64,000 nucleotides of DNA from Mantamonas sphyraenae (Eukaryota > CRuMs > Mantamonadidae): assembly GCA_026936335.1 (NCBI GenBank), contig JAPMXV010000036.1, forward strand, positions 1 to 64,000, in the 5' to 3' direction. Positions 28,401 through 36,481 of the stretch are shown in pieces. A program made the translations under genes and the position numbers. Every line of letters starts with the position of its first letter. Position 1 is the stretch's first letter. Under the pieces are notes generated by a model. That model was not told the DNA's origin and made no database searches. It was given only the letters and a program-made list of their open reading frames with translations.

Positions 28401-29912
28401 CTCATCCAAGATCACGCCAGCCACGCCCCAGACCCAATCGACATCCCGCTCGAACTCATCCGCAACCGCCTCATCCACCTGGTGTACGGCACTGCCATCA
28501 CCAGCACCGACGACCTCACCATCCTCTCCCAGCTCGTGCGTCGCATCATCAACAGCGACATCTTTGAACCCGATTGGTCTCTCGCCGGCCATCCCAAGTT
28601 CACCCTCCCCGAAAGCGGCCAGTTCCGCCAGATGCTCACTCACGTGCGCTCCTACCCGCTCGAAGTCCTTCCTCAACTCTCTGGCCTCTCGCCCAACGTT
28701 GCTCGCCAGGTCACACGCAAGCAGACCACCGACTTGCTTGAAGATCTCAACAGCGTCCTCCCTGCCTGGGCTCGCCACGGCGAACGCGTCGCAAGCTTCC
28801 TCGAGCCCCTTGCTACCCTCAATTACATGAACAGCCAGGAGCAACGATGGAAGCTCAAGAGCGAGGCCATGACCACCTCCTCCTCCTCCTCGGTCTCTTC
28901 GGCCGCGTCCTCCTCCTCCTCCTCCTCCTCCTCCTCATCCTCTTCATCCTCCATCGCCATCTCTGCCGCCAGGCTTTCGCGCTCGGTCAGCATCGAAGGA
29001 CTTCAGGCACGCCACCCTGAGGAGCGTGTGCTGGACATCCTGCACGGCCAGGTTGGACGCAACATGGTCGGCTTCTGGGCAAGCGAACTGCCAGAGCCAA
29101 TGGACGAAAAGGCAGCCCTCGAGACGCTTGGCGACAACCTGTGGGCACCTGTGCTCATGCGCGAGATCGAGTTGTACAATGGCACGCGTGTCAGTGCTGC
29201 ACGCGTGCTCGTGTGTCTCGAAAACGCCCTCCTTGCCGTCGTTGCCTTTACCCCAGAACTCGACCAGGCCCTCAACGACCTGGCCAACAAAAAGGCCCCC
29301 GCTGCCTTCCTCAACGCCTCCGAGTTGCCTCTGGACGCCTGGTTTGCGCGCTTGCACCGTCGCCGCGCCGCCCTCGAGACGCTGCTCCACGACACCTCCT
29401 CCTGGCCCATTGGCAACTTTGAAAGCCCCCGTGCACCTCTGGGACTCGCCTGCCGCCTTTATGCGCAGGCCAACAACATGCACGTCGACCAAGTGTACCT
29501 TGCCCCGACTATTCTGGACGACCAAGACATCGAGCAACAGCTTTCCTCGTCATCCCTCCAGACCCCGGGCACCATGGTCATCCACGGCATCCGCCTCCAA
29601 GGCGCCGAGTACATCGATGGCATGCTGGTGGAACAGGATGAATCGTCTGGCTCTTTGGACTCCACACACGCATTTCCGCGACTGCTCCTCCAGCCAACCA
29701 AACGCGAAAACAAGGACCAGCACGCGCACCTTATCGACTGGCCTCGTGGCAAGCTCAAGCTCAAGGCCGATTGCTACCAGTTTGAGTGTCCCGTGTACCG
29801 AGATTCTGCGCGAGACCAAGTCCTCTTCCGCCTCCCGCTACTCAGCAACACCGAGCCGGAGGTCTGGTCCGAACGGGGCGTCGCCATCCTTCTCGACCCA
29901 GAGACCGAATGA
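16434..29912 (+). CDS. Divergent axonemal-type dynein heavy chain
   Basis: A heavy chain of about 4411 aa if a 243-base in-frame intron (16878..17120, GTACGT...CACAG) is removed, or 4492 aa if not. ATG 16434 is chosen because it starts a hydrophilic N-terminus. The order is tail, linker, AAA1-AAA6, stalk and C-terminal domain. P-loops: AAA1 GPAGNGKT at 21696, AAA2 GPAGAGKT at 22581, AAA3 GQEGTGKT at 23553, AAA4 GSRGSGRR at 24615. The stalk coiled coils and microtubule-binding domain span about 25300-26220, and the C-terminal domain has the GIRLQGAEY and CPVYRDSAR motifs of axonemal chains. AAA1 is unusual: Walker B reads WACLDDFDR (Asp for the catalytic Glu, 21855-21857) and sensor I reads FATLSP (Ser for Asn, 22026-22028). 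AAA3 Walker B reads IYADGVNMP instead of a DD pair. Poly-Ser tracts interrupt it at about 16577 and 28878. I cannot assign the arm class. Confidence 0.92.
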   Translation: MSSRKPVQSLGTLEERQLRGMQRLHEHQRNVATTLAKNQRIRSFEERTASSSSSSSSTTTTTTSSSSSSSSNLTTTSSSLPPIGSGAAVSQTSTAAALVRKPRNRKHKSTRSPTRINTKAALGMHPKPYPSRSRIGPHAFNTGTDTPNVRPLPPATNRPTPHAPPLPTPSSASTRHPSTLPAHPALPTPSPFPPTLPDPLCLSLPSYSPTRFPIISQPLPLHPPPLPTQFRAELRKRTQTVQKHLGANLPAPYASLMSLELAEEPEEDPQSRFNCSPRPMLVGPVFSLSQDSTSLRNYKRTLSHLGHSTTNPSSSSTANPSTTTTISSSSSSSSSSTSPSEAPFNTTTSSTHHQYLPLDAFDMPDSSLRSPQEIQAMTPGSHDPPLPAVSKYFAPDGSFTWNPCAVHAYDPDRRLFRIRWTATAKKKWVSRLNLLFDGEDRQLFDRRVDLAQQLRDDSERHMRIFFFIDSLPHERSLLMTDAQLDHIADLATATLPSSLTITDSFYHEVQTFHERSQQLAILVFNVRNNIDPHIYADLGIQDSFPPPVVPLYAKLPLSHFRTPYATVQRAIADNLLHARANLLATIQGIYTICESIKDTSLIVASFDAPVRLDHFMSAQQANHIKVQQILRNQWQQAVIACIQRNLDDQLEVGRHIQDLLEDQLVHRANHDLPALDRDQLLVGQRLNALLKLISLIQEDVLFLLTRRSLLAFRSLFTNALAPVDAPVEHSSTPLHHTFAHIGVSSPRNPFLRIQLTVDDVQPTLLPNLLDVTDDILTACDDIFSLIADIPRVDGYIKQDGALEHLTLRYESPHSTLATQVRSDVQLAIREGFAQLDQFLHSLDKYKPLLQLQKQIHVYTRDIESEKPDLDHLVHLIEQHRATDADIHQNVPNFLYFGMIVLETLPFKQSLHAIVDNLVQSILSVLWKQAKSDCATLADDFNAMNNRLKKQPKDAEEWGDLMAYVYDVDDLLQALQLRIDAMLAKYDTLEHYQFPISPNEFKTRWKIFAWPKHIHLRVGKTLKHLENTEHGFLEVLKQSKRNLQRQLTSLDGEVAEIPMLTDIAQADEYVTRLKALDKQINSCAATARDTNRQEHLFKIDLTDYSHVDRLKDQLQPYLDLWSLVANWSRNHSTYIYGRFDKLDPVQIQTHVSSSLETLDSLQRLLAGKHGPMTVINAVRQDIRDFSKYLPLINSLRNPGLRRRHWERLQAETGLPLGANIDIALEGFIEQYDFDPHMRTIEKISDVAAEEYKVELYLDEMSREWNNVYFDMEPYRSTDALVITNADAVLGIVEDQITRLHTMLIDVHAKEHTTAIRDLEAQLSRTADTIDEWIRCQTQWQYFHPIFKSSDMLESMPGEARRFAAVDSKWRRMMYSASRDRKVWFLATADRLQTLRSYNSTLEQIMHGLAQYLDKKRMQFPRFFFLSNNELLSLLANVDPRACQPHLRKFFAGIHSLVFQSASAEQITRINEQKAKAKAAVAAFASSSSSSSANSPRTPLKIVETDTDGEMVELDDLDLAPQSPALLIAEDTQEKPQHLHLALAMSSNHGETLNFLEPVPADNEEEKWLTGVESQMQDTLNYLLLKAVNAYPRQDSTQAFLKWITGKPSQVVRVALSIVWTRTIEDILSSSRKTGLPYLAQQITDKIDALVQHRATLRDHSRHDIETVIIHAANYVDIVRRLADAGIADIADFAWQRNLRYYVSQKACFVTQLDTRLEYGYEYLGAASRLVLTPLIHRAHLTLTNAIQECSAGALVGPAGNGKTEVIKDLANAVAKQVMVYSCSQDMSYQTVSNFIKGVIASGVWACLDDFDRISQQVMSVMAQQMADVQRAYFKNLYRVTLPGASGAILDITVGRNDRLAIFATLSPDQSSHRTTLPQNLRALFRSVAMVSPDHTHVIQTLLLAKGFRHGPVLARKVVWLMHNMVHQLPFHAHYQFTLRDALALIRTAARELPSFQGDDTLAQELTLVGLTLVRMLTPQLLPTHEAHLLDMLGALFGLDALQDNSGLRTELANALVQAATDAHLEPVPTFIQNAVQLNDALQSSSGVILCGPAGAGKTTTLETLARVLDVRLVRLSPAALHYHQLFGHAGTNDWKDGLLARILRGATNTWVLFDGPIDRHWADSLNSLLDNTALVCLANGERVLLDPSVRIIFEVDDITHASSSTLNRTATVHIDPAVLAPVHILRHWLRTGGLHVPEALHPLLTDTHLTVIVDAIRWFRANCPATIQPLSDAVLTASVLRMVQCLVAEHASEWSALDKGQNAAADTLGHILFVAIVWSIGCNVSAQHRGAFDKHMRALARSLDITLPNDDQSVFEYRFDPALEAIKPVNFDFVVKEYTSTPAALHSFVPTMDLIQYMHHVKLLLRNGFPVMLAGQEGTGKTTILKHLLNYCMPEQYVPWSISLTARSNVTTLQSFMNAQLQRRVKGVYGPEIGARLVIYADGVNMPRASDAPSSSNPQPPVELLRQFLQERGWYDDATLAHKTVDDVQLVCSMTTPAPNAPESGDQSLSPRFLRHFSLLTLPQPSSANLARMYGTLFKSFLSRNAFKEQVVNFADRIVIATVELYTHINQQVVDDQLANQWFSSALSMHHLAQVFHGLMLANVTSSNSIEEVVSLWIHECRRAFCDRLTSPAARDVFASALDRILETNFGVRTKKSFMYTNFMSDSRAKYERVNDIGLVASRLEHFVDEFNAENHMPLQMRMFNTAIQHVARLSRALALPDGHAFLLGSRGSGRRNCIRLTAALAKMPIYEAPSDPAEWTELLRKVLRTAGVEQQHVILSVDEESIPSTAAWDDIVSILASGDCPQIWMPADVEYIQRSLEGAVAKLNLPKKAWMVRDYFTHKVRRHLHIIVTMTPSERLAHHLRTFPTITNVCYTDWYDEWPDKDLQFLVDRQLLPLQLDQAVHHSLSAAAIQFHTEAIATDTIHVRAHLENSTNLITHRHFIDLLKLFVVHLRRKSNELAVRDKALNVAMQRFQVLEELVKELEQKQEQLKPELQAAVANTEQVLLQIAETRFSLDELKTAQDKLDHEVASMGSDAKELNHVINEAIDAAVPKFKSNVLALQNITRKEIADIRQNPQPHPRMTLVLEALCILRSGGECSSPPTYSEIRTMLSDGKLMRSLLHLDKQVDPAVIDRLSVYVKMSEFKPELLTKVSKTAKVLLTWILAIYRYNVVLIQLEPERKRLAELTERQAHELAQSEEQTTRVKQLEEQLETLVAKHEEAFETKIALEQQMAEAQTRLEQAERLFDALQTDKLDWTERRNDIHARLRSLTGDMLLSAACIAYFGPLCENHRVVLLERWKSTLGGLGVNYSTDFSLLHHFADDLQVKGWMKGTLTQDTQSQENAIIMSHAERWNLIIDSQKQGIDLLRTIEAGKEIVEEQYDAAGFVNTLRHCVSAGKVLVVYYSGGPMHAQIAHVLNRSYYREYDRLLIDFGERTIEYHPDFRLYFVVQSCKPDFVGDVASLFAVTDMSVDAGRLEELLLDKVVHKVHTDSQASLRQVFTYIWDVSAKLQRTRDAVLEIMANHKHNIPGDQTVVDTIVALKQAEREDFARLVEHNQALTAIFAKRNTLRPVAQRAVSLFYVCMELDNWDAMYQFDLPSFLNLFTQTFSVTQRADKVSTLVSTMNREFLLLLYKQVCRTLGSAHKFPLSLLLALVSEMHEKQVTHEQVAFLLTSHEDARTDYPDDSEWHQRLDDLSSRNTWLPTHAWAQIMALSELDGFAHFDQDCDKLSKAWRDVLAHPPNQHRKFPGQWRKLSPMQTLLVNKIMQPEHFTTATEVYISTTIGAAFLDPPEFELQTRDSGALRPILVTLSPQCDVLTEITKLAESVDMATKLQILSMGEGQQEAARDAISLAIDRGKWVVLHNCHLVSDWLPDLQRIVADIPPSRVVNNFRLWLTTEPMSSFPPDLLQRCVKMTLDTSPSLRSNLVRFISINRDQFNSLSNSEPWKRLLMGLFFLHALLLDRTRYGTMGWSRPYFWTEKELQLSVQLIQDHASHAPDPIDIPLELIRNRLIHLVYGTAITSTDDLTILSQLVRRIINSDIFEPDWSLAGHPKFTLPESGQFRQMLTHVRSYPLEVLPQLSGLSPNVARQVTRKQTTDLLEDLNSVLPAWARHGERVASFLEPLATLNYMNSQEQRWKLKSEAMTTSSSSSVSSAASSSSSSSSSSSSSSSIAISAARLSRSVSIEGLQARHPEERVLDILHGQVGRNMVGFWASELPEPMDEKAALETLGDNLWAPVLMREIELYNGTRVSAARVLVCLENALLAVVAFTPELDQALNDLANKKAPAAFLNASELPLDAWFARLHRRRAALETLLHDTSSWPIGNFESPRAPLGLACRLYAQANNMHVDQVYLAPTILDDQDIEQQLSSSSLQTPGTMVIHGIRLQGAEYIDGMLVEQDESSGSLDSTHAFPRLLLQPTKRENKDQHAHLIDWPRGKLKLKADCYQFECPVYRDSARDQVLFRLPLLSNTEPEVWSERGVAILLDPETE
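28878..28951 (+). repeat. TCC/TCA-rich poly-Ser tract inside dynein
   Basis: A run of mainly TCC triplets broken by GTC, GCC, GCG and a few TCA/TCT codons encodes a serine-rich insertion between the AAA6 region and the C-terminal domain of the heavy chain. It keeps the frame, and such loops are tolerated between folded domains. It is the longest of several such tracts in this gene. Confidence 0.85.
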
Positions 29913-29958
29913 ATGGACAACACAACACGTGCATACATACAATCCACTGTCCATTGCC

Positions 29959-30897
29959 TTATCCACGCAAGTCCTTCATCTTGTCCACAGCCGCATTGCG
30001 CAGCCTTTCCATCTCCCGCGTCACTTGCGTCCAGCCCTTGTGCACGGGCACGCTCACGCCCGCGTCTCCTGGATACGTATTCGTCAGCAGCTGTGGATAG
30101 AGCAGTTCCGGCTCGCGCTCGACTTCAGCGAGCGGAATGCGGTCCACAAGCAGCCGGCCGCCACGGCCGATGCGCCTCACAAACACATACTTGCCCCGTC
30201 GGCCCACTGTCATCTCGCTACCCAGCCGCATCGCGTCCAACTCGCTCATCATTGGCAGCACACCCTCTGCACGCCGTTTGCTCTTCTTGTCCACCCATAA
30301 AGTGCCATAATCCCGCCGCGCGTCCAAATTCCTCACCGCCAACGGGTGATCCGCGTCCAAAGGCGGCACCCCATGCACCGTCAGCCCCTGCCACAGTGCA
30401 TCCTCATCTTCCCACTCTTCCGACTCTCCCCACTCGTCCCCACTGCTCCAGCTTTCGTCCTCGCCCTCCTCGTCTCCAAACAGCGGCTCCTTCCGCCCGA
30501 TGCGCGTCCGCTCCATCTCCAACGTGTTGCCTCCGTCGCCGTAGATGTCCATCACATTCAGTGTGTCGCTCTCGTGCGCCAGCTTCCGCAGATGTGACGC
30601 CGTCTGCATGTACAGCTGCCGCATCCGCCGCTGCTCCTCCTTTTCTGCCTCGATCAGCCGCTGCTTCTGTTGCAGCTTGTTCAGAGACACCAGCAGTTCA
30701 TGCTGTTTCATAGCCGCCACCTTGCGTTGTCGTGCAAGCTCCTCTGCTCCGTCCACACGCTGCCTCTTTGCAGCGTTCTCCTCCTCCAGCGCCGCTGCGT
30801 CCCGGCTTCCGCTCTCCTCTTCGCTCTCCTCGCGCTCTCGCTTACGTGCTTCATTGCCCATCGCAGCCAGCTCAGCCTTGCGTGCTGCCTTGCGCAT
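29959..30897 (-). CDS. Acidic coiled-coil protein, unknown
   Basis: A 312-aa single-exon protein from ATG 30897 (ATG 30861 is an alternative). I do not recognise it. The first 110 residues are charged and helical (RKREREESEEESG, KRQR, then KLQQKQRLIEAEKEEQRR), typical of a coiled coil with a basic nuclear-import-like patch. Residues about 140-165 are very acidic and Trp-rich (ESWSSGDEWGESEEWEDED). The C-terminal 150 residues look folded, with a YGTLWVDKKSKRR segment and a GRRGKYVFVRRIGRGGRLLVDR strand-rich stretch. No membrane segment is present. It is convergent with the dynein gene (46 bases) and sits 115 bases downstream of the enhancer-of-polycomb-like gene on the same strand. Composition and domain-like conservation of the C-terminus favour a real gene. 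Confidence 0.65.
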   Translation of the reverse strand: MRKAARKAELAAMGNEARKREREESEEESGSRDAAALEEENAAKRQRVDGAEELARQRKVAAMKQHELLVSLNKLQQKQRLIEAEKEEQRRMRQLYMQTASHLRKLAHESDTLNVMDIYGDGGNTLEMERTRIGRKEPLFGDEEGEDESWSSGDEWGESEEWEDEDALWQGLTVHGVPPLDADHPLAVRNLDARRDYGTLWVDKKSKRRAEGVLPMMSELDAMRLGSEMTVGRRGKYVFVRRIGRGGRLLVDRIPLAEVEREPELLYPQLLTNTYPGDAGVSVPVHKGWTQVTREMERLRNAAVDKMKDLRG

Positions 30898-31012
30898 CCT
30901 GTGCCACCTCGCCCCAGTTGCCTTGTCGTGTCAGTTGCCCCGCGTGTTTTCTCTCTCGCCTTCTCGTCGCCTCTCCCCGCTCTCGTTCTCGCTCGCTCAT
31001 TCATCAGCAAAC

Positions 31013-32467
31013 CTACGCCCTCTTCTCCGCTGCCAGTCGCTGTGCATCTTTCAGCCTCAGCTGGCACTCCTGCACTTGCAGGTTTGCCAGCGACCGCTTG
31101 TTCTCCTCACGCATCTTGATGCGGTTCACAAGCGCCTTTACATCTTCCAGCTCTTGCCGCATCTGCAGCATCCGTTTGTAGCTCTTTAGATCGTTCTTGA
31201 TCTGTGTGTATGTGTCCATGGCACGTGTGCATCCGTTTCCGTGCGTACACTCTCCCGTGTCAGCTGTGGTCGCCCCGTGTTCACTCTCGCATTGGTTCCT
31301 GATGATGCAGCCTCGCTCTCTTTCCGCGCCCCACACACCTTTTTGTCCGGATCGATGCGCGTGCGGAACGCTGCGTACGGACTCTTATCGTCCAGACCTG
31401 GTTGTGGCTGTGCTCCCGTGTGTGTCCATCGCCCGCGTGCATCCGTGTCAGTGCCTGCAGCAACCGAAGGCCTCTCGAGGCCACCCTGTCCGCCCTCGAA
31501 AACCCACCCTGTATGCCACAATGAGCGCCATCCCCTTTTCCTCACGCAGCCCCTTCCATCGCTCAAACGCTGCCTCAATGTGTTCGGGTTCCCCATCCAG
31601 CTGCATGCGCTGCACGTGTTCCAGCCCGATCACCACCGAGTTGTCACTCGTCTGCTTGTAGTTCGCCTTTTCGAACCGGTCCATGTACAGCTCCAGTGCA
31701 TCCGCGCTCATATGCCGCCTCGATCGACCCCCGCCACTGTTGTACTTCTCCAGCCACGCCAGATCCTCCTCCTCCAGGTCGTATTCCACAAGGTCTCGCA
31801 ACCACGAGTTGATCGCTGTCAAATCCCCCGCGTCAGCCGTCCTCTCGTCGTTTCCCCTTGCCCCCCCTCAACTCTCCCCCCACACACGCCGCCACCTCCT
31901 CCGCCACCACCACCTTCAATGCCACTTTGTCTCACCTGTCCCACTCATCCCCGTCTTTCCTTCCCTCCTTCTCTAAACCCACCTTTCGCTTTGATGTACG
32001 GCTTCTCCCCACCCACACGCTCTGCAAAGTCTTCCGGCGTCTCCTGCGCATACGTTGCACGCATCGTCACTCCCGGCACCGGGATTTCCTTCCCAGCTTC
32101 GTTCAGTGCCTCTTGCAAATGCACCTCCTGCCCACAGCGCCCGCTTTGTGTGAGCCACACTCTGCTGCGCCTGCAAAACCTTCGCCCCACCTTCGCCCCA
32201 CGCAATCATATCCCATGCACGCCTTCCTCATTGGGCCCCTCTCGCCCCACCCACCTTTTCCTCTTCCTGGTCCACGCCGCTCTTGATCTCTGGGATGGTC
32301 ACTTCGGTTTCCTCCAGCCGTCTGGACCGCCTCCGCCGCAGTCCTCCATTCTCCTCCGACGCCACGCTCCCGGTGTCGTCGTCCTCCTCTCCATTGTCCC
32401 CGTCTTCATCCTCGATTTTGATCACCAGCGCCTTTTCGATGTCCACCTTGAACCGGGTGCTCGACAT
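31013..32467 (-). CDS. Enhancer-of-polycomb-like (EPL1) protein
   Basis: Five exons on the minus strand (32467..32255, 32127..31983, 31815..31508, 31407..31339, 31201..31013) give 307 aa with all phases consistent; three donors are GTGGGT. The protein reads as an EPL1 domain: DQEEEK joined to EVHLQEALNEAGKEIPVPGV, then LVEYDLEEEDLAWLEKYN and MSADALELYMDRFEKANYK, the YDxDxxDxxWL block and following helix of enhancer-of-polycomb proteins. A short SPYAAFRTR exon and a final coiled coil (SYKRMLQMRQELEDVKALV) match the FRxRE and leucine-rich helix of the family. EPL1/EPC scaffolds the NuA4/TIP60 histone acetyltransferase in the nucleus. The start at ATG 32467 avoids an overlap with upstream sequence. 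At 307 aa it lacks the long C-terminus of animal and fungal members. The exon 4 acceptor is the least certain junction. Confidence 0.72.
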
Positions 32468-32639
32468 CCTGGGAACGCGCGAGGATTGTCTGGCCAACCC
32501 TGCGCTCGCACCCCATCCATTGCCATCTCCGACAACACATCACCCACTTCTCTTTGCAAACCACACCCCCTCAAAACTCCCCTCAGTCCTTCCACCCCTT
32601 CCCTCATTGGCTCCGCCAACACCGCCAACACAAATCCCG
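32468..32639. promoter_or_regulatory. Shared upstream region of EPL1-like and SEC5 genes
   Basis: The two genes are divergent, with 172 bases between start codons, so both promoters must lie here or inside the first exons. The sequence is C-rich and shows no motif I can name. Confidence 0.4.
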
Positions 32640-35600
32640 ATGTCGCGAGTCGGCTTTGCCTCCTACTCCGACGACGACGACGACAGATACGGCTCCGGGT
32701 ACGGAGGAGCTTCGGACGACTTTCTCTCCTGGGCCGATGTCCAAGACGAGGAGGATCTCTTTCGTGTCGTACGTCACCTGCAAATCCAGCCGTCCCGCCT
32801 CCTTGTCCTCCGCTCACACCTTCCACACATGCCATGCCTTGGTCCACCCGTGTCGTACACCCTCCCCGCCCTCCCCCGCTTCCAGACCGACCTCCTCGTC
32901 CTCGAAGAGGGCAAGGCCAACGTGGACGACGTCGAGGACCTCCAGGACGACGAGGCCGCCAACCAAGACCCTCTTGGCTGCGGGTCAGTTTCCCCCCAGC
33001 CCACACGCACCATCCACCACGTACACCACCCCATCCTGACCCTCACCAATTCTCCTCCCACACATGTCTCACCCTCCCGCCACAGAAATGTCAACGTCAT
33101 CACTGGCATGCGTACCCGCAGCAAAACCTACTTCCGCAACATGAAAGCCGCCGGCGAGAAGAGTACGTCCACATCTTCCACCAACCCTCCAAGCACCCAC
33201 CCTCCCCCACCCACCCACCCACCCTAATCCCTCCTCTTTCCTTCCCTCACACACTCCACCGTACCTCTCGCTATCTCTCCAGGCGTCATCCCCACAGACG
33301 AAAACTTTGATGCCACAAAGTACCTCCTCGAAGTCCACCGCACCACCCCGTACTCCAAGCTCAAGAGCGGTGCCGTGCGTCTTCGCTCAAAGGCCGAGTC
33401 GCGCAACGAGCAGCTCAAGCACCTCGTAAAGTCAAACTTTGACCAGTTTATCGACTGCAAAGACTTCATCGACGAGATGTACGACCAGTTCCGCGACGAG
33501 CTCCTCGTTCGCTACGAGGCCAATCAACGCACCTTTGACAAGCTCCACTCCGAATCCGACCTCCTCTTTCAAGAAATCATCGATCGCAACGACGACATCA
33601 AAAACAAGCGCCGCGTCCTTGCCATCCTCCAGCGCTTCTCCTTCCTCTTCAACCTCCCCGCAAGCATCCGCGAAAACATCAAAAAGAAGGATTATGACCG
33701 CGTTGTCCGCGACTACAAAAAGGCCCAGTCGCTGCAGTCCCTGAAAAAGGTATCCCTTTTCCAGAAGCTCCTCGACGAAGTCGACCGCCTCGTTGCCGAC
33801 TTTCGCGACCACCTCTTCCACGAGCTGGAACACCCGTACCACGACATGGACACCCACAAGGGTGTCATCTCCTACCTTGTCGACCTCAACGCCGAAAACG
33901 ACCCCAAGTGGCACTACCTCCAACTCCAGTTCCAGTGGATTCTCGGCCTACTCGAGCGCTGCAACCAGGAGCACGACGCCCACATGGAGATCCTTGCCCA
34001 GAAGGTCATGTCCAAAACAAAGTCTGAAGAGCGCTACCGCCTCCACGCCGGCAAGGGCTCACGCGACCTCATGCGCCAGATGATCCAGACCGCCCTCGAA
34101 GACCAGGTTTTCAATGGACTCCACACAAGCAAACTGCTCGGCAAGCTCACCGCCATCCTCGTGCACACCCTGCCCCAGTTTTGGGAGATGAAGTCGTACG
34201 AGCCAGAGCGCAGCGCCCTCTATGCAAACGACATCAGCGCACACACCACAAAGAGTGTCATCAGCAACGAAGAGGTGCGCAACTGGATCCGCAAAATCCT
34301 CAAGAGCTACGTCGCCAAGGTCCGCGAGGCTTTCTTTGGTGACCCCGAGCAAGACGAAGACGACTCCTTGCAGTCTCTTCCCCTCACTGAGGCCGCTCTC
34401 ACTCGCCGCGACAACCTTGCGCACACTTCCGCAGGCGCCTCCGCCTCCACTTCCCACAGACACGCCCGCAGCAGCAGCAGCGCTGTCAACCAAGTGTCTG
34501 CGCACACAGCCTCCTCCTCCTCCTCTTCTTCCCCCTCCAACACGCCTCCTGCCTCTACCACCGATATCCCTGTCGCCACACCTGTGACAAGGGCCCGAGG
34601 TGCCGCACGACCCATGTCCGAGGCCATTGGCGCACAGCAGCTCAAGGCCCTCCAGGAAAACCTGGGTCAAGCCAACGACAGCGCACGTGGAACAAGCTCA
34701 CGCTCACGTCGTCGTGGCATCTCCAATCTGTTTACACGCCGTGGAGACTCGCCCAAGGTCGACCTCGACAGCCTTGACCAGACCGGCGAGGCCGAACCCG
34801 CCGTCGCCTCCCCTCCCCCGGCCCTCGTTGTCACAAACGACTCCATCACACACACCAGTTCGCCTGCAAGCGACATGACCGGGCGCGACCATGCTGCAGG
34901 CGCTGAAGAGACCAGCAACGACTTTTACGCAACCATTGCTCAGAAGCGTCTGCAGGCCACCGAATCCCCAAGTATTGTCGATCCCATGTACGCACGTGCG
35001 TGCCTACAGGAGGTCATGCGTTGCGACCAGCTCATGCGAGACCTAGACATCCCTGAAAACCACTACAAAGAACTGCGCGACCTCAAGGCCGAAATGACAG
35101 AGTGCTACGTGTCAGACAAGTTTTTCATCACCCAACAAAGCCTGCTCAGCCTGGCAGACAGCATGAACCACGAAATTGTCGTCCGTCACGACAACGAGGA
35201 CCAGTTCCTCTTTGCCTCCGAGACCGAGCGCCAGACAAAGGTCACCCAGATGCTCCTCGACTTTGAAGACATCATGGAACGCTTTATGCAAGACATGAAG
35301 GGCATGGTCGATCCCGAGGACAAGGACCTCGTCGCCACCATCAACCGCAAGTTTTACGACTTTATGCGCATCCTGGCCGACGGCATGCACCAACAGGGCA
35401 TGCATGACCTCCCTGCGCGCAATTTTATGCACATTCTCGAGCAGCGCAACATGCCCGCCGCCGGCGAGCGCTCCGCCTCCCTCCTCACCTTCTTTGGCGG
35501 CAACCCGTTCTCCAACGCACGCGGCCGCAAAGTCAGCCAAGAGTCGCGCATCCTTCTCTTTATCAACAACTGCTGGTACCTGCGCATGGAGCTTCTCAAC

Positions 35601-36428
35601 AAGCTCCACGACCGCTATAGCCGCCTCTTCCGCTCCACAAAGACCAACGCACGCACCACGCGTGCACGCGCCGGCGCACAGGAGTGGGACAACTTCCTCC
35701 AGGTCTTCCAAAAGGGCGAGCAGTTCCGCGACTTTGACGAGGTCCAGGAGCTCTTCCTCACCCTTGAAAACATGCTCCTCAGCCGCTTTGTCATGATCCA
35801 CACCCTGCGCATCAACAGCATCATCAAGCGCGGCATTCTCTGGAGCGGCGTCGACTGGAGCCGCGTCCCAGAAAACTTTGATGTCGGCCCATACGTCCTG
35901 GAAATGCTCCTCGTGCTCGCTTCGGTCCACTTTGAGACTGTCGAGTACAGCGAGTGGCACCTCGTCACCATCATGGAGAAGCTGACGGAAAACGTGGCCA
36001 AATCCATGAAAAACTCCATGGAGGAGGTCGACTCCTGGAACGCGCACGGCCTCGCCAAGGCCAAGATGGAGGCCGAGTTTGTACAAACCACCCTTGCCGG
36101 CTACTCCACACGCACCGCCACAAAGGTATTCAAGCGCATCCATCTGCTCCTCGCTCGCCACGGCTCCATTGACGACCAAGACGCAGAGCTCAAGGACGCC
36201 CTCCTCAAGGAGCTCAACCGCACCACTGCCACCCAGATGGCCTGTTTTTCAACCAAAAGCAACGACTCGGAGGACACCACAACGCGCACACGCAAGCGCC
36301 GCTCCTCCTCCGCCTCTTCCCGCGGCAGCACCACCTCGGCCGCGCTCGCCGTCGCCTCCATCAACGCTGCCGCCCAAGCTGCAGCCGCCAATCCTCGCCT
36401 CGCCACCTCGCGCAGGCGGCGTGGCTGA
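32640..36428 (+). CDS. EXOC2: Exocyst complex subunit SEC5
   Basis: Four exons (32640..32768, 32886..32983, 33086..33162, 33283..36428) give 1149 aa; donors are GTACGT, GTCAGT and GTACGT, all in phase. SEC5 is part of the exocyst, which tethers secretory vesicles to the plasma membrane. The N-terminus is acidic (SYSDDDDDRYGSG). The SEC5 core begins at DENFDATKYLLEVHRTTPYS, followed by RLRSKAESRNEQLKHLVKSN and the hallmark RFSFLFNLPASIRENIKKKD and YKKAQSL segments (about residues 130-245). Long helical-rod regions continue to about 1080. A Ser/Thr/Pro-rich insertion near residues 480-600 separates the two helical parts and helps explain why it is longer than the human protein (924 aa). The extreme C-terminus is Ala/Arg-rich and probably disordered. 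It is convergent with the methionyl-tRNA synthetase gene. Confidence 0.88.
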
Positions 36429-36481
36429 TGATGTGATGCAGAGCAGACACATGCAATACAACAACTGTGCATTCGCTTCCT

